From Novosphingobium sp. (lineage in GTDB: Bacteria > Pseudomonadota > Alphaproteobacteria > Sphingomonadales > Sphingomonadaceae), in the NCBI GenBank assembly GCA_024236215.1, contig JACKKX010000005.1, positions 248,001 to 312,000 of the forward strand: a stretch of 64,000 nucleotides of DNA, read 5' to 3'. Under the pieces are notes generated by a model. The model searched no databases. It was given only the letters and a program-made list of their open reading frames with translations, and was not told where the DNA came from. The position numbers and the translations under genes were made by a program. Below, in pieces: positions 1 through 8,659 of this stretch; position 1 is the stretch's first letter; every line of letters begins with the position of its first letter.

Positions 1-123
1 GAGCATGGCCAATGCGTCGTCGAGCGCTTCGCTCGCGTTCTCAAGGTCGATCATGTCTTCGGGAACGCCGGCCAGTTCGGCTTCAACCGCCGGGTCGGCC
101 TGCGGCTTCTTGTCATCGCTCAT
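1..123 (-). CDS. grpE: Nucleotide exchange factor GrpE, N-terminal part (runs off the window)
   Basis: Only the first 41 codons are present, starting with ATG at 123 and continuing past the left edge. The fragment is acidic and begins MSDDKKPQADPAVEAEL, as expected for the disordered N-terminus of GrpE, the ADP/ATP exchange factor of DnaK. The assignment rests mainly on position: it lies 18 bp downstream of hrcA in the same direction, the classical hrcA-grpE heat-shock arrangement. The conserved coiled coil and beta domain are outside the window, so identity cannot be verified from the fragment itself. Confidence 0.8.
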   Translation of the reverse strand, partial: MSDDKKPQADPAVEAELAGVPEDMIDLENASEALDDALAML

Positions 124-141
124 TGCAGTCAGGAACCTGTC

Positions 142-1185
142 TTATCCGATCAATTTGCCCAGCGACTGGGCGGTGAAGTCGATCATGGGGACGAGGCGGG
201 CATAATTCAACCGCGTCGGGCCGATAACCCCCAGCACCCCCACCACCCTGCCCTCGCGGTCGCGATAGGGCGAGGCGATTACCGAGGAACCCGAAAGCGC
301 GAACAACCGGTTCTCTGCGCCAATGAAGATCCGGGTTGCCTCGGCCTCGCGCGCCGAATCGAGCAGACTGGCAACCGATTGCTTGCTTTCCAGATCGTCG
401 AGCAGCATCCGCACCCGCTCAAGATCGGTCTGCACGCTTTCGTCGATCAGGTTGGACGCGCCGCGCACGATCAGCACCGGCCGTTGCAGCGTATCCTCGC
501 TCCACAAGGCAAGGCCGCGTTCGACTAGATCGCGGCTCGCGGCATCGAGCGCGCTGCGCCCCGCGGCGATCTCGGCCCTGATCGCCCGTCCCGCCTCGGC
601 AAGAGTTTTGCCGCCGAGATGCGCGGTGATGTAATTCGACGCCGCTTCGAACGCGCCGGGCACGATCCCGCCGGGAAGATCGATCACCCGGTTCTCGATG
701 CCCCCGTCGCTTCCCACCAGCACGGTCAGCGCGCGGGTGGCAGAAAGCGGTACCAGTTGAAGTTGTGCCAGGCGCGGTTCTCGGCGCGGGACCATCACCA
801 CCCCGGCGGCGGCGGAAAGCTCTGACAAAAGCGTACTGGTCGCCGTAAGCGCGGCCTCGATCGGGCCGGGCTGGGCCAGGCGGCTCTCGATGGTCAGCCG
901 CTCCTCGGCGGTCGGTTCGGCAACCTGCATCATCGCATCGACGAACAGGCGCAGCCCAACCTCGGTCGGCAGCCGCCCCGCGCTGGTATGCGGAGCGGCG
1001 AGCAGCCCCAGCCCCTCAAGCTCGTGCAGCACCGAACGGATCGAGGCGGGGGAGAGGTTGAGCCCCCCTGCTCCGGCCAGCGTTTTCGACCCAACCGGCT
1101 GGCCCGAGGAGAGATACCCCTCGACCACCAGGCGAAAGATATCGCGGGCACGGGTGGTCAGTTCGGAGATCGGCGGGCTGGGCAT
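142..1185 (-). CDS. hrcA: Heat-inducible transcription repressor HrcA
   Basis: A 347-residue protein of normal HrcA length. The N-terminus holds a winged helix (about residues 1-75, with [20 protein letters not shown] and [15 protein letters not shown]), followed by the GAF-like dimerisation region and the typical C-terminal [16 protein letters not shown] motif. HrcA represses class I heat-shock genes by binding CIRCE elements. It heads a minus-strand operon with grpE. No CIRCE (TTAGCACTC-N9-GAGTGCTAA) is visible in the 78 bp between it and rph; instead there is a CTTGAGG box that could be part of an RpoH-type promoter, which is only an inference. Confidence 0.97.
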   Translation of the reverse strand: MPSPPISELTTRARDIFRLVVEGYLSSGQPVGSKTLAGAGGLNLSPASIRSVLHELEGLGLLAAPHTSAGRLPTEVGLRLFVDAMMQVAEPTAEERLTIESRLAQPGPIEAALTATSTLLSELSAAAGVVMVPRREPRLAQLQLVPLSATRALTVLVGSDGGIENRVIDLPGGIVPGAFEAASNYITAHLGGKTLAEAGRAIRAEIAAGRSALDAASRDLVERGLALWSEDTLQRPVLIVRGASNLIDESVQTDLERVRMLLDDLESKQSVASLLDSAREAEATRIFIGAENRLFALSGSSVIASPYRDREGRVVGVLGVIGPTRLNYARLVPMIDFTAQSLGKLIG

Positions 1186-1263
1186 CTGGTCTATTTAGAA
1201 GCTGCACTTGCAGCCTCAAGCCCAATGCGCCTAACGCGGTGCAAACAGCAACAAGGAATCCCC

Positions 1264-1977
1264 ATGCGACCTTCCGGCCGCGCGCCCGACGAGATGCGCG
1301 CTATCAGCTTCGAACCGCACTTTACCAAGCATGCCGAGGGATCGGTGCTGGTCAGCTTTGGCCATACCAAGGTGATCTGTACCGCCTCGGTCGAGGAGCG
1401 GCTGCCGCCGTGGCTGCGCGGCAAGGGCGAAGGCTGGGTGACTGCGGAATATTCGATGTTGCCGCGTGCCACCCACACCCGCGGCGCGAGGGAAGCCGCC
1501 AAGGGCAAGCAGAGCGGCAGGACGCAGGAAATTCAGCGCCTTATCGGTCGATCCTTGCGCGCTGTCTGCGATCTCAAAAAGCTCGGCGAACGCCAGATCA
1601 CGCTCGATTGCGACGTGATCCAGGCCGATGGCGGCACCCGGACCGCCGCGATTTCGGGCGCCTGGGTGGCTTTGCGCATCGCGATCAGTAAGCTGATGGA
1701 ACAGGGGTTGATTGCCGAAGACCCCCTCAACCGCAAGGTCGCGGCGGTCAGCTGCGGGATTGCGGATGGCGTGCCGGTGCTCGATCTCGACTACGACGAG
1801 GATTCAAGCGCCGACGCCGATGCCAATTTCGTGCTGATCGAAGGTGGGCAGATCGCCGAAGTTCAGGCTACGGGGGAAGGCGCAACCTATGACGAGGAAG
1901 CCCTCTTGCGCCTGCTGCGCCTTGCCCGGATCGGCTGCGAGCGGATCTTCGCCGCGCAGGGAGAAGCGGTGAAATGA
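1264..1977 (+). CDS. rph: Ribonuclease PH
   Basis: RNase PH is a phosphorolytic 3'-5' exoribonuclease that trims tRNA precursors. The 237-residue product begins [12 protein letters not shown], the conserved RNase PH start, which is why the in-frame upstream extension is not used. It contains [20 protein letters not shown] (phosphate and tRNA binding arginines), the [19 protein letters not shown] core and [17 protein letters not shown]. It lies divergently from hrcA and overlaps rdgB by the ATGA at 1974-1977, so the two are translationally coupled. Confidence 0.98.
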   Translation: MRPSGRAPDEMRAISFEPHFTKHAEGSVLVSFGHTKVICTASVEERLPPWLRGKGEGWVTAEYSMLPRATHTRGAREAAKGKQSGRTQEIQRLIGRSLRAVCDLKKLGERQITLDCDVIQADGGTRTAAISGAWVALRIAISKLMEQGLIAEDPLNRKVAAVSCGIADGVPVLDLDYDEDSSADADANFVLIEGGQIAEVQATGEGATYDEEALLRLLRLARIGCERIFAAQGEAVK

Positions 1978-2603
1978 CCCGCAGGCTGGGCGCTGATACC
2001 CTGGTAATTGCCACGCACAACGCGGGCAAGCTCAAGGAAATCGGCGCCCTGCTGGCCCCTCATGGGGTGAACTGCATTTCCGCCGGATCGCTCGGCCTGC
2101 CCGAGCCGCCCGAGACCGGAAAGACCTTTGTCGAGAACGCACTGATCAAGGCGCGGGCGGCGGCGCAGGGATCGGGGTTGCCAGCGCTGGCCGATGACAG
2201 CGGGCTGTGCGTCGATGCGCTGGGCGGCCGGCCGGGGGTCTACACTGCCGACTGGGCCGAGCGGCAGTGGTTCGAGGGACCGCCGGGGCGTGACTGGTAC
2301 ATGGCGATGGGCAAGGTTGAGGGAATGCTTCAGGAACTTGGCGCAAGTACCGATCGTTCTTGTTATTTTGCCTGTGTCCTTGCGATTGCCTGGCCCGATG
2401 GCGAACAGGCTGTCTACGAAGGCCGCGTCAACGGAACGCTCACTTGGCCGCCGCGCGGCACGCTGGGTTTCGGCTATGATCCTGTGTTCGTGCCGCTAGG
2501 CGATATGCGCACTTTTGCCGAGCACGATCCGGAGGAAAAGCATGGCATAAGCCACCGCGCCGATGCCTTTACCAAGCTGGTCGCGGAGCAGTTTGCGGGT
2601 TAA
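1974..2603 (+). CDS. rdgB: XTP/dITP diphosphatase (RdgB/HAM1 family)
   Basis: This 209-residue house-cleaning pyrophosphatase hydrolyses dITP and XTP to prevent incorporation of deaminated purines. Visible family signatures are [11 protein letters not shown] near the N-terminus, [11 protein letters not shown] in the active site, GFGYDPVF, and SHRADAF near the C-terminus. It overlaps rph by 4 bp and is followed after 9 bp by hemW, the usual alphaproteobacterial rph-rdgB-hemW order. Confidence 0.97.
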   Translation: MTRRLGADTLVIATHNAGKLKEIGALLAPHGVNCISAGSLGLPEPPETGKTFVENALIKARAAAQGSGLPALADDSGLCVDALGGRPGVYTADWAERQWFEGPPGRDWYMAMGKVEGMLQELGASTDRSCYFACVLAIAWPDGEQAVYEGRVNGTLTWPPRGTLGFGYDPVFVPLGDMRTFAEHDPEEKHGISHRADAFTKLVAEQFAG

Positions 2604-2612
2604 GACAGGCAC

Positions 2613-3764
2613 ATGGCCCGCGCGCTTTACATCCATTGGCCGTTCTGCCTCGCCAAGTGCCCTTATTGCGATTTCAACAGCCATGTCCGGGATCGGGTGG
2701 ATCATGCGCTGTGGCAGGACGCGCTGCTGGCAGACCTGCGCCACGAAGCAGTGCTGGCGGGCGGAGAACCGCTTGAATCGGTGTTTTTCGGCGGCGGCAC
2801 GCCGTCACTGATGCCCCCTGCGCTGGTCGCCAGCCTGTTGGAAGAGGCCGAGCGGCTATGGGGCCTTGCCCGTGGGATCGAGATCACCCTTGAAGGCAAT
2901 CCCTCATCGGTCGAGGCCGCCAATTACGCCGAGCTGGCGGCTGCGGGGATCAACCGCACCTCGCTGGGCTTGCAGGCGCTAGACGATGGGACCTTGCGCT
3001 TTCTGGGCCGCCTTCATGGCGCCCGAGAAGGACTGAAGGCGCTCGAAGTGGCGCAGAGGCATTTCGAGCGGGTCAGTTTCGACCTGATCTATGCCCGGCC
3101 CGGTCAAAGCGCAGCGCAATGGCGCGAAGAGCTGACCAGCGCGCTAGGATTCGGCACCGGCCATCTCTCGCTCTATCAGCTGACCATCGAGCCGGGCACA
3201 CGCTTTGCCACCCAGGTGCGCCAAGGCCAGTTCACCCCGCTTGATGACGATGCCGCCGCCGACCTTTTCGCACTGACCCAGGAGCTGACCCGCGCCGCCG
3301 GGCTGCCTCGCTACGAGGTTTCCAATCACGCCCGTCCCGGTGAGGAGAGTCGCCACAACCTGACCTATTGGCGTTACAGGGATTATTGCGGGATCGGCCC
3401 CGGCGCGCACGGGCGGCGAGGCGGCATGGCGACAGTGCGGCACCGCAAGCCGGAAAACTGGTTGTCGGCGATTTCGCACGCAGGTCATGGAATCAGCGAA
3501 GAGCGCCCACTCGGCCAGCGCGAACAGGCCAGCGAGGCGCTGCTGATGGGTCTGCGATTAAGCGAAGGAGTAGATATCTCCCAGCTTTCGGCGCGCTTTG
3601 GCCTTTCCGGCGGGGAGCTTTGCGATCAGACCAAAGCGGACTTTCTTGAAACACAGGGACTGGTCTGGCGGCAGGGTTCGCGCCTTGGCGTGACCGATCA
3701 GGGGATCGGGGTTCTCGATGCCCTTCTGGGCGAGTTGGTCCCCGCCGGGTTGCTGGCGGCATGA
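2613..3764 (+). CDS. hemW: Radical SAM heme chaperone HemW
   Basis: A 383-residue radical SAM protein with the [4Fe-4S] motif CLAKCPYC (C12, C16, C19), then FFGGGTPSLM, EGNPSS and the HemW-typical SLGLQALDD and YEVSNHARPG segments. The fourth HemN-type cysteine (CxxxCxxCxC) is absent: CPYCDFNSH has Phe where HemN has Cys. This points to the heme chaperone HemW rather than coproporphyrinogen dehydrogenase. The gene overlaps the downstream recombinase gene by 4 bp (ATGA). Confidence 0.95.
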   Translation: MARALYIHWPFCLAKCPYCDFNSHVRDRVDHALWQDALLADLRHEAVLAGGEPLESVFFGGGTPSLMPPALVASLLEEAERLWGLARGIEITLEGNPSSVEAANYAELAAAGINRTSLGLQALDDGTLRFLGRLHGAREGLKALEVAQRHFERVSFDLIYARPGQSAAQWREELTSALGFGTGHLSLYQLTIEPGTRFATQVRQGQFTPLDDDAAADLFALTQELTRAAGLPRYEVSNHARPGEESRHNLTYWRYRDYCGIGPGAHGRRGGMATVRHRKPENWLSAISHAGHGISEERPLGQREQASEALLMGLRLSEGVDISQLSARFGLSGGELCDQTKADFLETQGLVWRQGSRLGVTDQGIGVLDALLGELVPAGLLAA

Positions 3765-4657
3765 CGCGCGCGACCATGCTGGAGGCCTGGCGGGCGCATC
3801 TCTCACAAGGCCGCCGCCGCTCGCCGCACACGGCGCGGGCCTATCTGGCGACAGCGGCGCGGCTGATGGAAGCGCTGGGCGATCCAGGCTGGCCCGCCCT
3901 CGCCCGGCTCGATGCGGCGGCGCTGCGCGGCCAGCTCGCCCGCAGGCGTGCCGAAGGACTTGGCAATGCCAGCGCCGCGCGCGAACTGTCTGCACTCAAG
4001 CAGTTCATCGCCTTTGCCCGCGAACAGGCCGGGATGACCGACACCGCCCCGCCGCGGATGCGCGGGCCGCGCGTCAAGAAGGGCATTCCCCGCCCGGTCA
4101 CGCCCGACGAGGCGGTCAACCTTGCGGCCCTGGTGGAGGAAGACGCACATGAGGAATGGATCGGCGCGCGCGACCGCGCGGTGCTGCTGCTGCTTTATGG
4201 CGCGGGGCTGCGCATTGCCGAGGCGCTGGCCCTGCCCACATCGGTTTTGCCGCTGGGCGAAGCGCTGACCGTTACCGGCAAGGGCAACAAGCAGCGCGTC
4301 GTAGCCCTGCTGCCGGTGGTACGTGACGCAGTGGCTGACTATGCCGCCAAGTGCCCCTGGCCGCTCGAACGGGATAAGCCGCTGTTCCGGGGCGCGAAGG
4401 GCGGTCCGCTTTCGCAAGGCATGGTGCAAAAGGCGATGGCCCGCGCGCGGATCGCCCTGGGCCTGCCGCCAAGCGCCACCCCCCACGCGCTGCGCCATTC
4501 CTTCGCCACCCACCTGCTCGGTGCAGGAGCCGATCTGCGCAGCCTGCAGGAACTTCTCGGCCATGCCAGCCTGGGCTCGACCCAGATCTATACCAAGGTG
4601 GACGCTGCAACGCTGCTCGACGTCTACCGCCACGCCCACCCGCGCGAGGCGCGCTAA
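3761..4657 (+). CDS. xerC: Tyrosine recombinase XerC/XerD
   Basis: A 298-residue tyrosine recombinase with an N-terminal SAM-like core-binding domain (about 1-90) and a C-terminal catalytic domain. All catalytic residues can be placed: R151 (GAGLRIAEA), K174 (GKGNK), H242 and R245 (PHALRHSFA), H268 (LLGHASLGS) and Y277 (QIYTKV). Length and architecture fit the Xer enzymes that resolve chromosome dimers at dif. Chromosomal context next to hemW and the lack of any element argue for a housekeeping Xer; XerC versus XerD is not certain from sequence alone. It converges on dedA with a 4-bp overlap. Confidence 0.93.
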   Translation: MTRATMLEAWRAHLSQGRRRSPHTARAYLATAARLMEALGDPGWPALARLDAAALRGQLARRRAEGLGNASAARELSALKQFIAFAREQAGMTDTAPPRMRGPRVKKGIPRPVTPDEAVNLAALVEEDAHEEWIGARDRAVLLLLYGAGLRIAEALALPTSVLPLGEALTVTGKGNKQRVVALLPVVRDAVADYAAKCPWPLERDKPLFRGAKGGPLSQGMVQKAMARARIALGLPPSATPHALRHSFATHLLGAGADLRSLQELLGHASLGSTQIYTKVDAATLLDVYRHAHPREAR

Positions 4658-5253
4658 TCCTCTTCCTTCCAGCGCGCGACGCGCCAGCCCCAGATCGCGA
4701 CCACAAGCACGACCATGCCCCAGATCACCGGACCGGCAAGGCCGTTGGCGGTTTCCAGATAGCCGGCCAGCCAGTGCCCGCCGATGATAAGCAGGACATT
4801 CCACACCGCCGCTCCCGCAAAGGTGAACAGCAGGAATTTCCAGTGCTTCATGTGGCTGAGCCCAGCGGGAAGCGAGATCATGGTGCGCAGGAACGGGGAA
4901 AAGCGCATCACGAAAACCACCCATTGCCCGTGGCTCTGGAAGAACCGCGTGGCCCCCTCAACATCGCTCCAGCGCATGGTCAACCAGCGGCCCCAGCGAT
5001 CCACCAATGGTTCAAGCCGGCGGTAGCCCAGCCGGTCGCCCACCAGGAACCAGACGTAGTTGCCCAGCGTCGATCCGATCGTGCCGACCCACAGGAGCGG
5101 CCAGAATTCCATCGTCCCGCGCGCCACGGCGACCCCGCCCAGCCCCATGATCAGCTCGCTGGGGATCGGCGGGAAGACGTTTTCCAGAAACATCAGAAAG
5201 GCGATGCCCCAGTAGCCGCCCTGCTCGATCAGATTGACGATCCAGTTGTCCAT
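4654..5253 (-). CDS. DedA family membrane protein
   Basis: A 199-residue multi-spanning inner-membrane protein of the DedA/SNARE-associated family. Diagnostic segments are FLENVFPPIPSELIMGLGG near the N-terminus, the re-entrant GSTLGNYVWFLVGDRLGYR, and FMRFSPFLRTMISLPAG, which carries the conserved arginines and proline. DedA proteins act in phospholipid (undecaprenyl-phosphate or PE) translocation and membrane homeostasis; the substrate here is not predictable. The 3' end overlaps the convergent xer gene, and gshB follows upstream on the same strand. Confidence 0.93.
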   Translation of the reverse strand: MDNWIVNLIEQGGYWGIAFLMFLENVFPPIPSELIMGLGGVAVARGTMEFWPLLWVGTIGSTLGNYVWFLVGDRLGYRRLEPLVDRWGRWLTMRWSDVEGATRFFQSHGQWVVFVMRFSPFLRTMISLPAGLSHMKHWKFLLFTFAGAAVWNVLLIIGGHWLAGYLETANGLAGPVIWGMVVLVVAIWGWRVARWKEED

Positions 5254-5259
5254 TGCGGG

Positions 5260-6219
5260 CTATTTCATCGCGGCAAGGCGCGTTTCGATCGCATCCCAGA
5301 TCCGAGCCGGAGTGTTGGTGCCGTTGAACCGGTCGATCGCCATGATTCCGGTGGGTGAGGTGACGTTGATCTCGGTCAGCCACTTGCCGCCGATCACGTC
5401 GATCCCAACGAAGACCAGCCCGCGCTCTCTCAGCGCCGGGCCCAGCGCCACGCAGATTTCCTCTTCGCGGGCGTTGAGCGTGGTCGGCTCGGCATAGCCG
5501 CCTGCAGCCAGGTTGGAGCGGAATTCGCCCGCGCCAGGGCGGCGGTTGATCGCGCCCGCGATTTCGCCATCGACCAGCACGATGCGCTTGTCGCCCTCGC
5601 TGATCTCGGGAAGGAAGGGCTGAAACATGTGCGGCTCGACCCAGGCGTTGTCGAACAGCTCGATCAGCGCACCCAGGTTGCTGCCATCGGCGGGAATGCG
5701 CACCACCGCCTTGCCGCCATTGCCGTGCAGCGGCTTCATCACCAGATCGCCGGGGTGGCGGGCGTGAAACTCGCGCACGTCCTCGATCCGCCGCGCGATC
5801 AATGTCGGCGGCATGAAATGCGCGAAATCCAGAACATAGACCTTTTCGGGCGCGTTGCGCACCGAAGCGGGATTGTTGACCACCAAGGTCTGCCCCTCAA
5901 GCCGTTCAAGCAGGTGGGTGGCGGTGATATAGGACAGGTCGAACGGCGGGTCCTGGCGCATCAGCACCACATCGACGTCCTTGACCAGGTCGATCTTGCG
6001 GTACTCGTCCTTGCTGAAGTGATCGCCCGCAACGCGCCGCACCGTTACCGGCGCGGCCCAGGCGGTCAGCCGCCCGCTATCGTAGGCCAGTGTCTTCACA
6101 TCGTAGTGAAAGCACGTATGGCCGCGCGCCTGCGACGCCTCGATCAAGGCGAAGCTTGAATCCCCGGCGATGTTGATGGTCTCAATCGGGTCCATCTGGA
6201 CGGCGACGCGCAGGCTCAT
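5260..6219 (-). CDS. gshB: Glutathione synthetase
   Basis: An ATP-grasp enzyme that joins gamma-glutamylcysteine and glycine. The 319-residue product starts MSLRVAVQMDPIETINI; a purine-rich GGAGCCAAGGAA precedes this ATG, so it is preferred over a TTG 15 nt upstream. Conserved parts include FLMRQDPPFD-like text (VLMRQDPPFDLSYI), VVNNPASVRNAPEKV, VMKPLHGNGGKAV (ATP grasp), FLPEISEGDKRIVLVDGE and INVTSPTGIMAID. It sits only a few bases from dedA and downstream of yraN on the same strand. Confidence 0.97.
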   Translation of the reverse strand: MSLRVAVQMDPIETINIAGDSSFALIEASQARGHTCFHYDVKTLAYDSGRLTAWAAPVTVRRVAGDHFSKDEYRKIDLVKDVDVVLMRQDPPFDLSYITATHLLERLEGQTLVVNNPASVRNAPEKVYVLDFAHFMPPTLIARRIEDVREFHARHPGDLVMKPLHGNGGKAVVRIPADGSNLGALIELFDNAWVEPHMFQPFLPEISEGDKRIVLVDGEIAGAINRRPGAGEFRSNLAAGGYAEPTTLNAREEEICVALGPALRERGLVFVGIDVIGGKWLTEINVTSPTGIMAIDRFNGTNTPARIWDAIETRLAAMK

Positions 6220-6246
6220 TTCCTTGGCTCCCAACGGGGATGACGA

Positions 6247-6600
6247 TCAGGCGATCAGGGCATTTGCCATGTGGCGCGGGAAGCGTCCCGGCGCAAGGAG
6301 CACGGCATCGATCCGCACTTCGTCACCCGGTTTTGCATAGCGGTGCGCCGCTGCTTCAACCGCTGCCCGGACCCTGCGGAGACGGTAATCGTCAAGCGCC
6401 AGATCAAGATCCGAATCTCGCTGGCGCCATTTCACCTCGACGAAGGCCACAACCTTGCCGCGCCGCGCCACCAGATCGATCTCGCCGCGCGGGGTCTTCA
6501 CCCGGCGGGCGACAATGCGCCAGCCCTTGAGCCGCAGGAACCAGGCGGCGAGGCTTTCCCCGCGCCTGCCCTGGGCCTCGCGCCGCGCCCGCTCGCTCAC
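6247..6600 (-). CDS. YraN family (UPF0102) endonuclease-like protein
   Basis: A 117-residue protein with the RecB/Holliday-resolvase-like fold of UPF0102. The PD-(D/E)XK-type core is visible as RGEIDLVARRG followed by VAFVEVKWRQ (D, then E-V-K), with the N-terminal motif RREAQGRRGESLAAWFL. Its biological role is not established. The start codon overlaps the rsmI stop by 4 bp, and rsmI-yraN linkage beside an LpoA-type lipoprotein recalls the enterobacterial yraL-yraM-yraN neighbourhood. Confidence 0.93.
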   Translation of the reverse strand: MSERARREAQGRRGESLAAWFLRLKGWRIVARRVKTPRGEIDLVARRGKVVAFVEVKWRQRDSDLDLALDDYRLRRVRAAVEAAAHRYAKPGDEVRIDAVLLAPGRFPRHMANALIA

Positions 6601-7424
6601 TTGAGCTCAAGCGCCCGCGCGTAGAGCACCTTGCGGTCAAGCCCGGTAAGGCGCGCAACGTCGGCGGCGGCCTGCGAGGGCTTGTTCTTGCTCAGAGCCG
6701 CGCGCAGCAGCCCATCCACATCCGATTCAGCCTCGCCCCGTTCTCCCGGCGGGCCGACCAGCAGCACGATCTCACCCTTGGGCGGATGCGCGCCGTAGTG
6801 TGCCAGCAGCTCGGCCGGGGTGCCGCTGCGGCATTCCTCGAACCGCTTGGTCAGTTCTCGGGCGATCGCCACTTCGCGGCCCGGCAAGACCTCGGCAATG
6901 GCCGCCAGCGCATCGCCAAGACGCGGCGCGGTTTCATAGAACACCAGCGTGGCGCGTACTGGCGCCAATTCGGCCAAGGCTTCGGCCCGCGCCTTGGCCT
7001 TGGCAGGGAGGAATCCGGCGAAAAGGAAGCGATCGCTGGGCAGTCCCGCAAGCGTCAGCGCCACCACCGCCGCGCTCGGCCCCGGAAGCGAGGTGACCGC
7101 AATCCCGCGCTCGCGCGCCGCCTTGACCAGCCGGTAGCCGGGATCGGAAATCAGCGGCGTGCCGGCATCGCTGACCAGCGCCAGAGGCTGGGCTGCGGCC
7201 AGTTCGAGCAGGTGTTCGCGCGTTGCCTCGCTGGCGTGATCGTCATAGCGGATCATCCGCTGCTTGCATCCCAAGTGATTGAGAAGCTTGGCCGTGACGC
7301 GGGTATCCTCACAGGCCACCGCAGATACGGCACGAAGCACCCCGGCAGCGCGCGGGGTGATGTCCCCCAAGTTGCCAATCGGGGTTGCGACTATATAGAG
7401 TCCCGGTTCAAGCGGATGGTCCAT
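6597..7424 (-). CDS. rsmI: 16S rRNA (cytidine(1402)-2'-O)-methyltransferase
   Basis: A 275-residue SAM-dependent tetrapyrrole-methylase-fold protein that 2'-O-methylates C1402 in the decoding centre. Signatures are GLYIVATPIGNLGDITPRA at the N-terminus, CEDTRVTAKLLNHLG, LVSDAGTPLISDPGYRLV and PGPSAAVVALTLAGLP. It is divergent from the LpoA-like gene (38 bp between starts), and translationally coupled to yraN. Confidence 0.97.
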   Translation of the reverse strand: MDHPLEPGLYIVATPIGNLGDITPRAAGVLRAVSAVACEDTRVTAKLLNHLGCKQRMIRYDDHASEATREHLLELAAAQPLALVSDAGTPLISDPGYRLVKAARERGIAVTSLPGPSAAVVALTLAGLPSDRFLFAGFLPAKAKARAEALAELAPVRATLVFYETAPRLGDALAAIAEVLPGREVAIARELTKRFEECRSGTPAELLAHYGAHPPKGEIVLLVGPPGERGEAESDVDGLLRAALSKNKPSQAAADVARLTGLDRKVLYARALELK

Positions 7425-7462
7425 CGTCCCTCATTGGACCGCTGGGATGGGAGCGACAAGTG

Positions 7463-8602
7463 ATGTTTGACCGGCGCAAGGCCCTTGTCCTCACCACCGC
7501 CGCGCTGCTGGCGGGCTGCAAGGTGATCCCCACGGCTCCGCCCTCCGCGCCCAAGCCGCCGCCGGGGCCGAGCGAGGCGCTGCCCGAAGACCAGAAGCGC
7601 CACCGTGTTGCCCTGCTGGTGCCGCTGACCGGTGCCAATGCCCAGGTCGGCCAGTCGCTCGCCAACGCGACGACGATGGCGCTGCTCGATACCAATGCCC
7701 AGACCATTCGCATCACCACCTACGATACCGGAACCGACCCGGCGGAAGCCGCGCGCAAGGCGATGAAGGATGGCAACCGGTTGATTCTCGGCCCGCTTTC
7801 AAGCGACGATGCCGGACCTGTGGCCAAGGCTGCACGCACCGCCAAGGTGCCGATGATCGCCTATGCCAACGATGCCGCCCTGGCCGCGCCCGATCTGTTC
7901 GTGATGGGGGTCAGCCCGCGCAACGCCGTCGATCGTATCGTCGCTTTCGCCAGCAAGCAGGGGCTGAAACGCTTTGCCCTGCTCTACCCGTCGGGCGATT
8001 ACGGAGCGCGGGCCAAGGCTGCCTTTTCCCAATCGGTCGGCAAAGTTGGCGGCACGCTGGTGGCGAGCGAAAGCTACGACCGTTCCAACACCTCGATCGT
8101 GAGCGCGGCGCAGCGGCTCAAATCGAAGGGCGGGTTCGATGCGGTGTTGATTGCGGATTCGGCGCGTTTCGGGGCGCTGGCCGCGCCGCAGCTCAAGCCC
8201 AAGGGGGCCAGCAAGCCGCGTATCCTCGGCACCGAGCTGTGGAGCGGAGAATCGGTAGTGACCACCACCGCAGCGCTGCGCGGGGCTTGGTTCCCGGCGA
8301 TCTCTGACACGCGCTTCCGCCAGTTTGGCGAGAGCTACAAGGCACGTTTCGATGGCGCGCCCTATCGCCTCGCGACGATGGGCTATGACAGCGTGCTGCT
8401 CAGCGTGCGGATCGCGCGTGACTGGAAGCCTGGCACGGCCTTTCCTCTCGCCCGGCTGTCCGATCCCGACGGCTTCCTCGGGCTCGACGGGCCGTTCCGC
8501 TTTTCCGCCACGGGCGAAGGCGAACGCGCGCTTGAAGTGCGCGAGGTGCGCGCGGGAAGCATCGCAATCATCAGCCCGGCGCCCGACAAGTTCACGCCCT
8601 GA
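7463..8602 (+). CDS. Penicillin-binding protein activator (LpoA-like lipoprotein)
   Basis: A 379-residue secreted lipoprotein: MFDRRKALVLTTAALLAGC gives a short signal peptide ending in a lipobox cysteine at residue 19, which fixes the ATG at 7463. After a Pro-rich linker comes a periplasmic type I binding-protein fold (HRVALLVPLTGANAQVGQSL, then TYDTGTDPAEAARKA, and ILGPLSSDDA). In enterobacteria LpoA activates PBP1a from the outer membrane, and it is encoded next to rsmI as here. Lack of the N-terminal TPR domain of E. coli LpoA makes the functional equivalence an inference. Confidence 0.85.
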   Translation: MFDRRKALVLTTAALLAGCKVIPTAPPSAPKPPPGPSEALPEDQKRHRVALLVPLTGANAQVGQSLANATTMALLDTNAQTIRITTYDTGTDPAEAARKAMKDGNRLILGPLSSDDAGPVAKAARTAKVPMIAYANDAALAAPDLFVMGVSPRNAVDRIVAFASKQGLKRFALLYPSGDYGARAKAAFSQSVGKVGGTLVASESYDRSNTSIVSAAQRLKSKGGFDAVLIADSARFGALAAPQLKPKGASKPRILGTELWSGESVVTTTAALRGAWFPAISDTRFRQFGESYKARFDGAPYRLATMGYDSVLLSVRIARDWKPGTAFPLARLSDPDGFLGLDGPFRFSATGEGERALEVREVRAGSIAIISPAPDKFTP

Positions 8603-8659
8603 CGATAAACCCGCGGCCCCGCTTGCGCGGCGGAATCCCGTGCGCCTATAGCCCGCTTC

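Noticed and set aside
1186-1263. CIRCE element before hrcA
   Set aside because: No TTAGCACTC/GAGTGCTAA pair is present; only the unrelated GCTGCA dyad.
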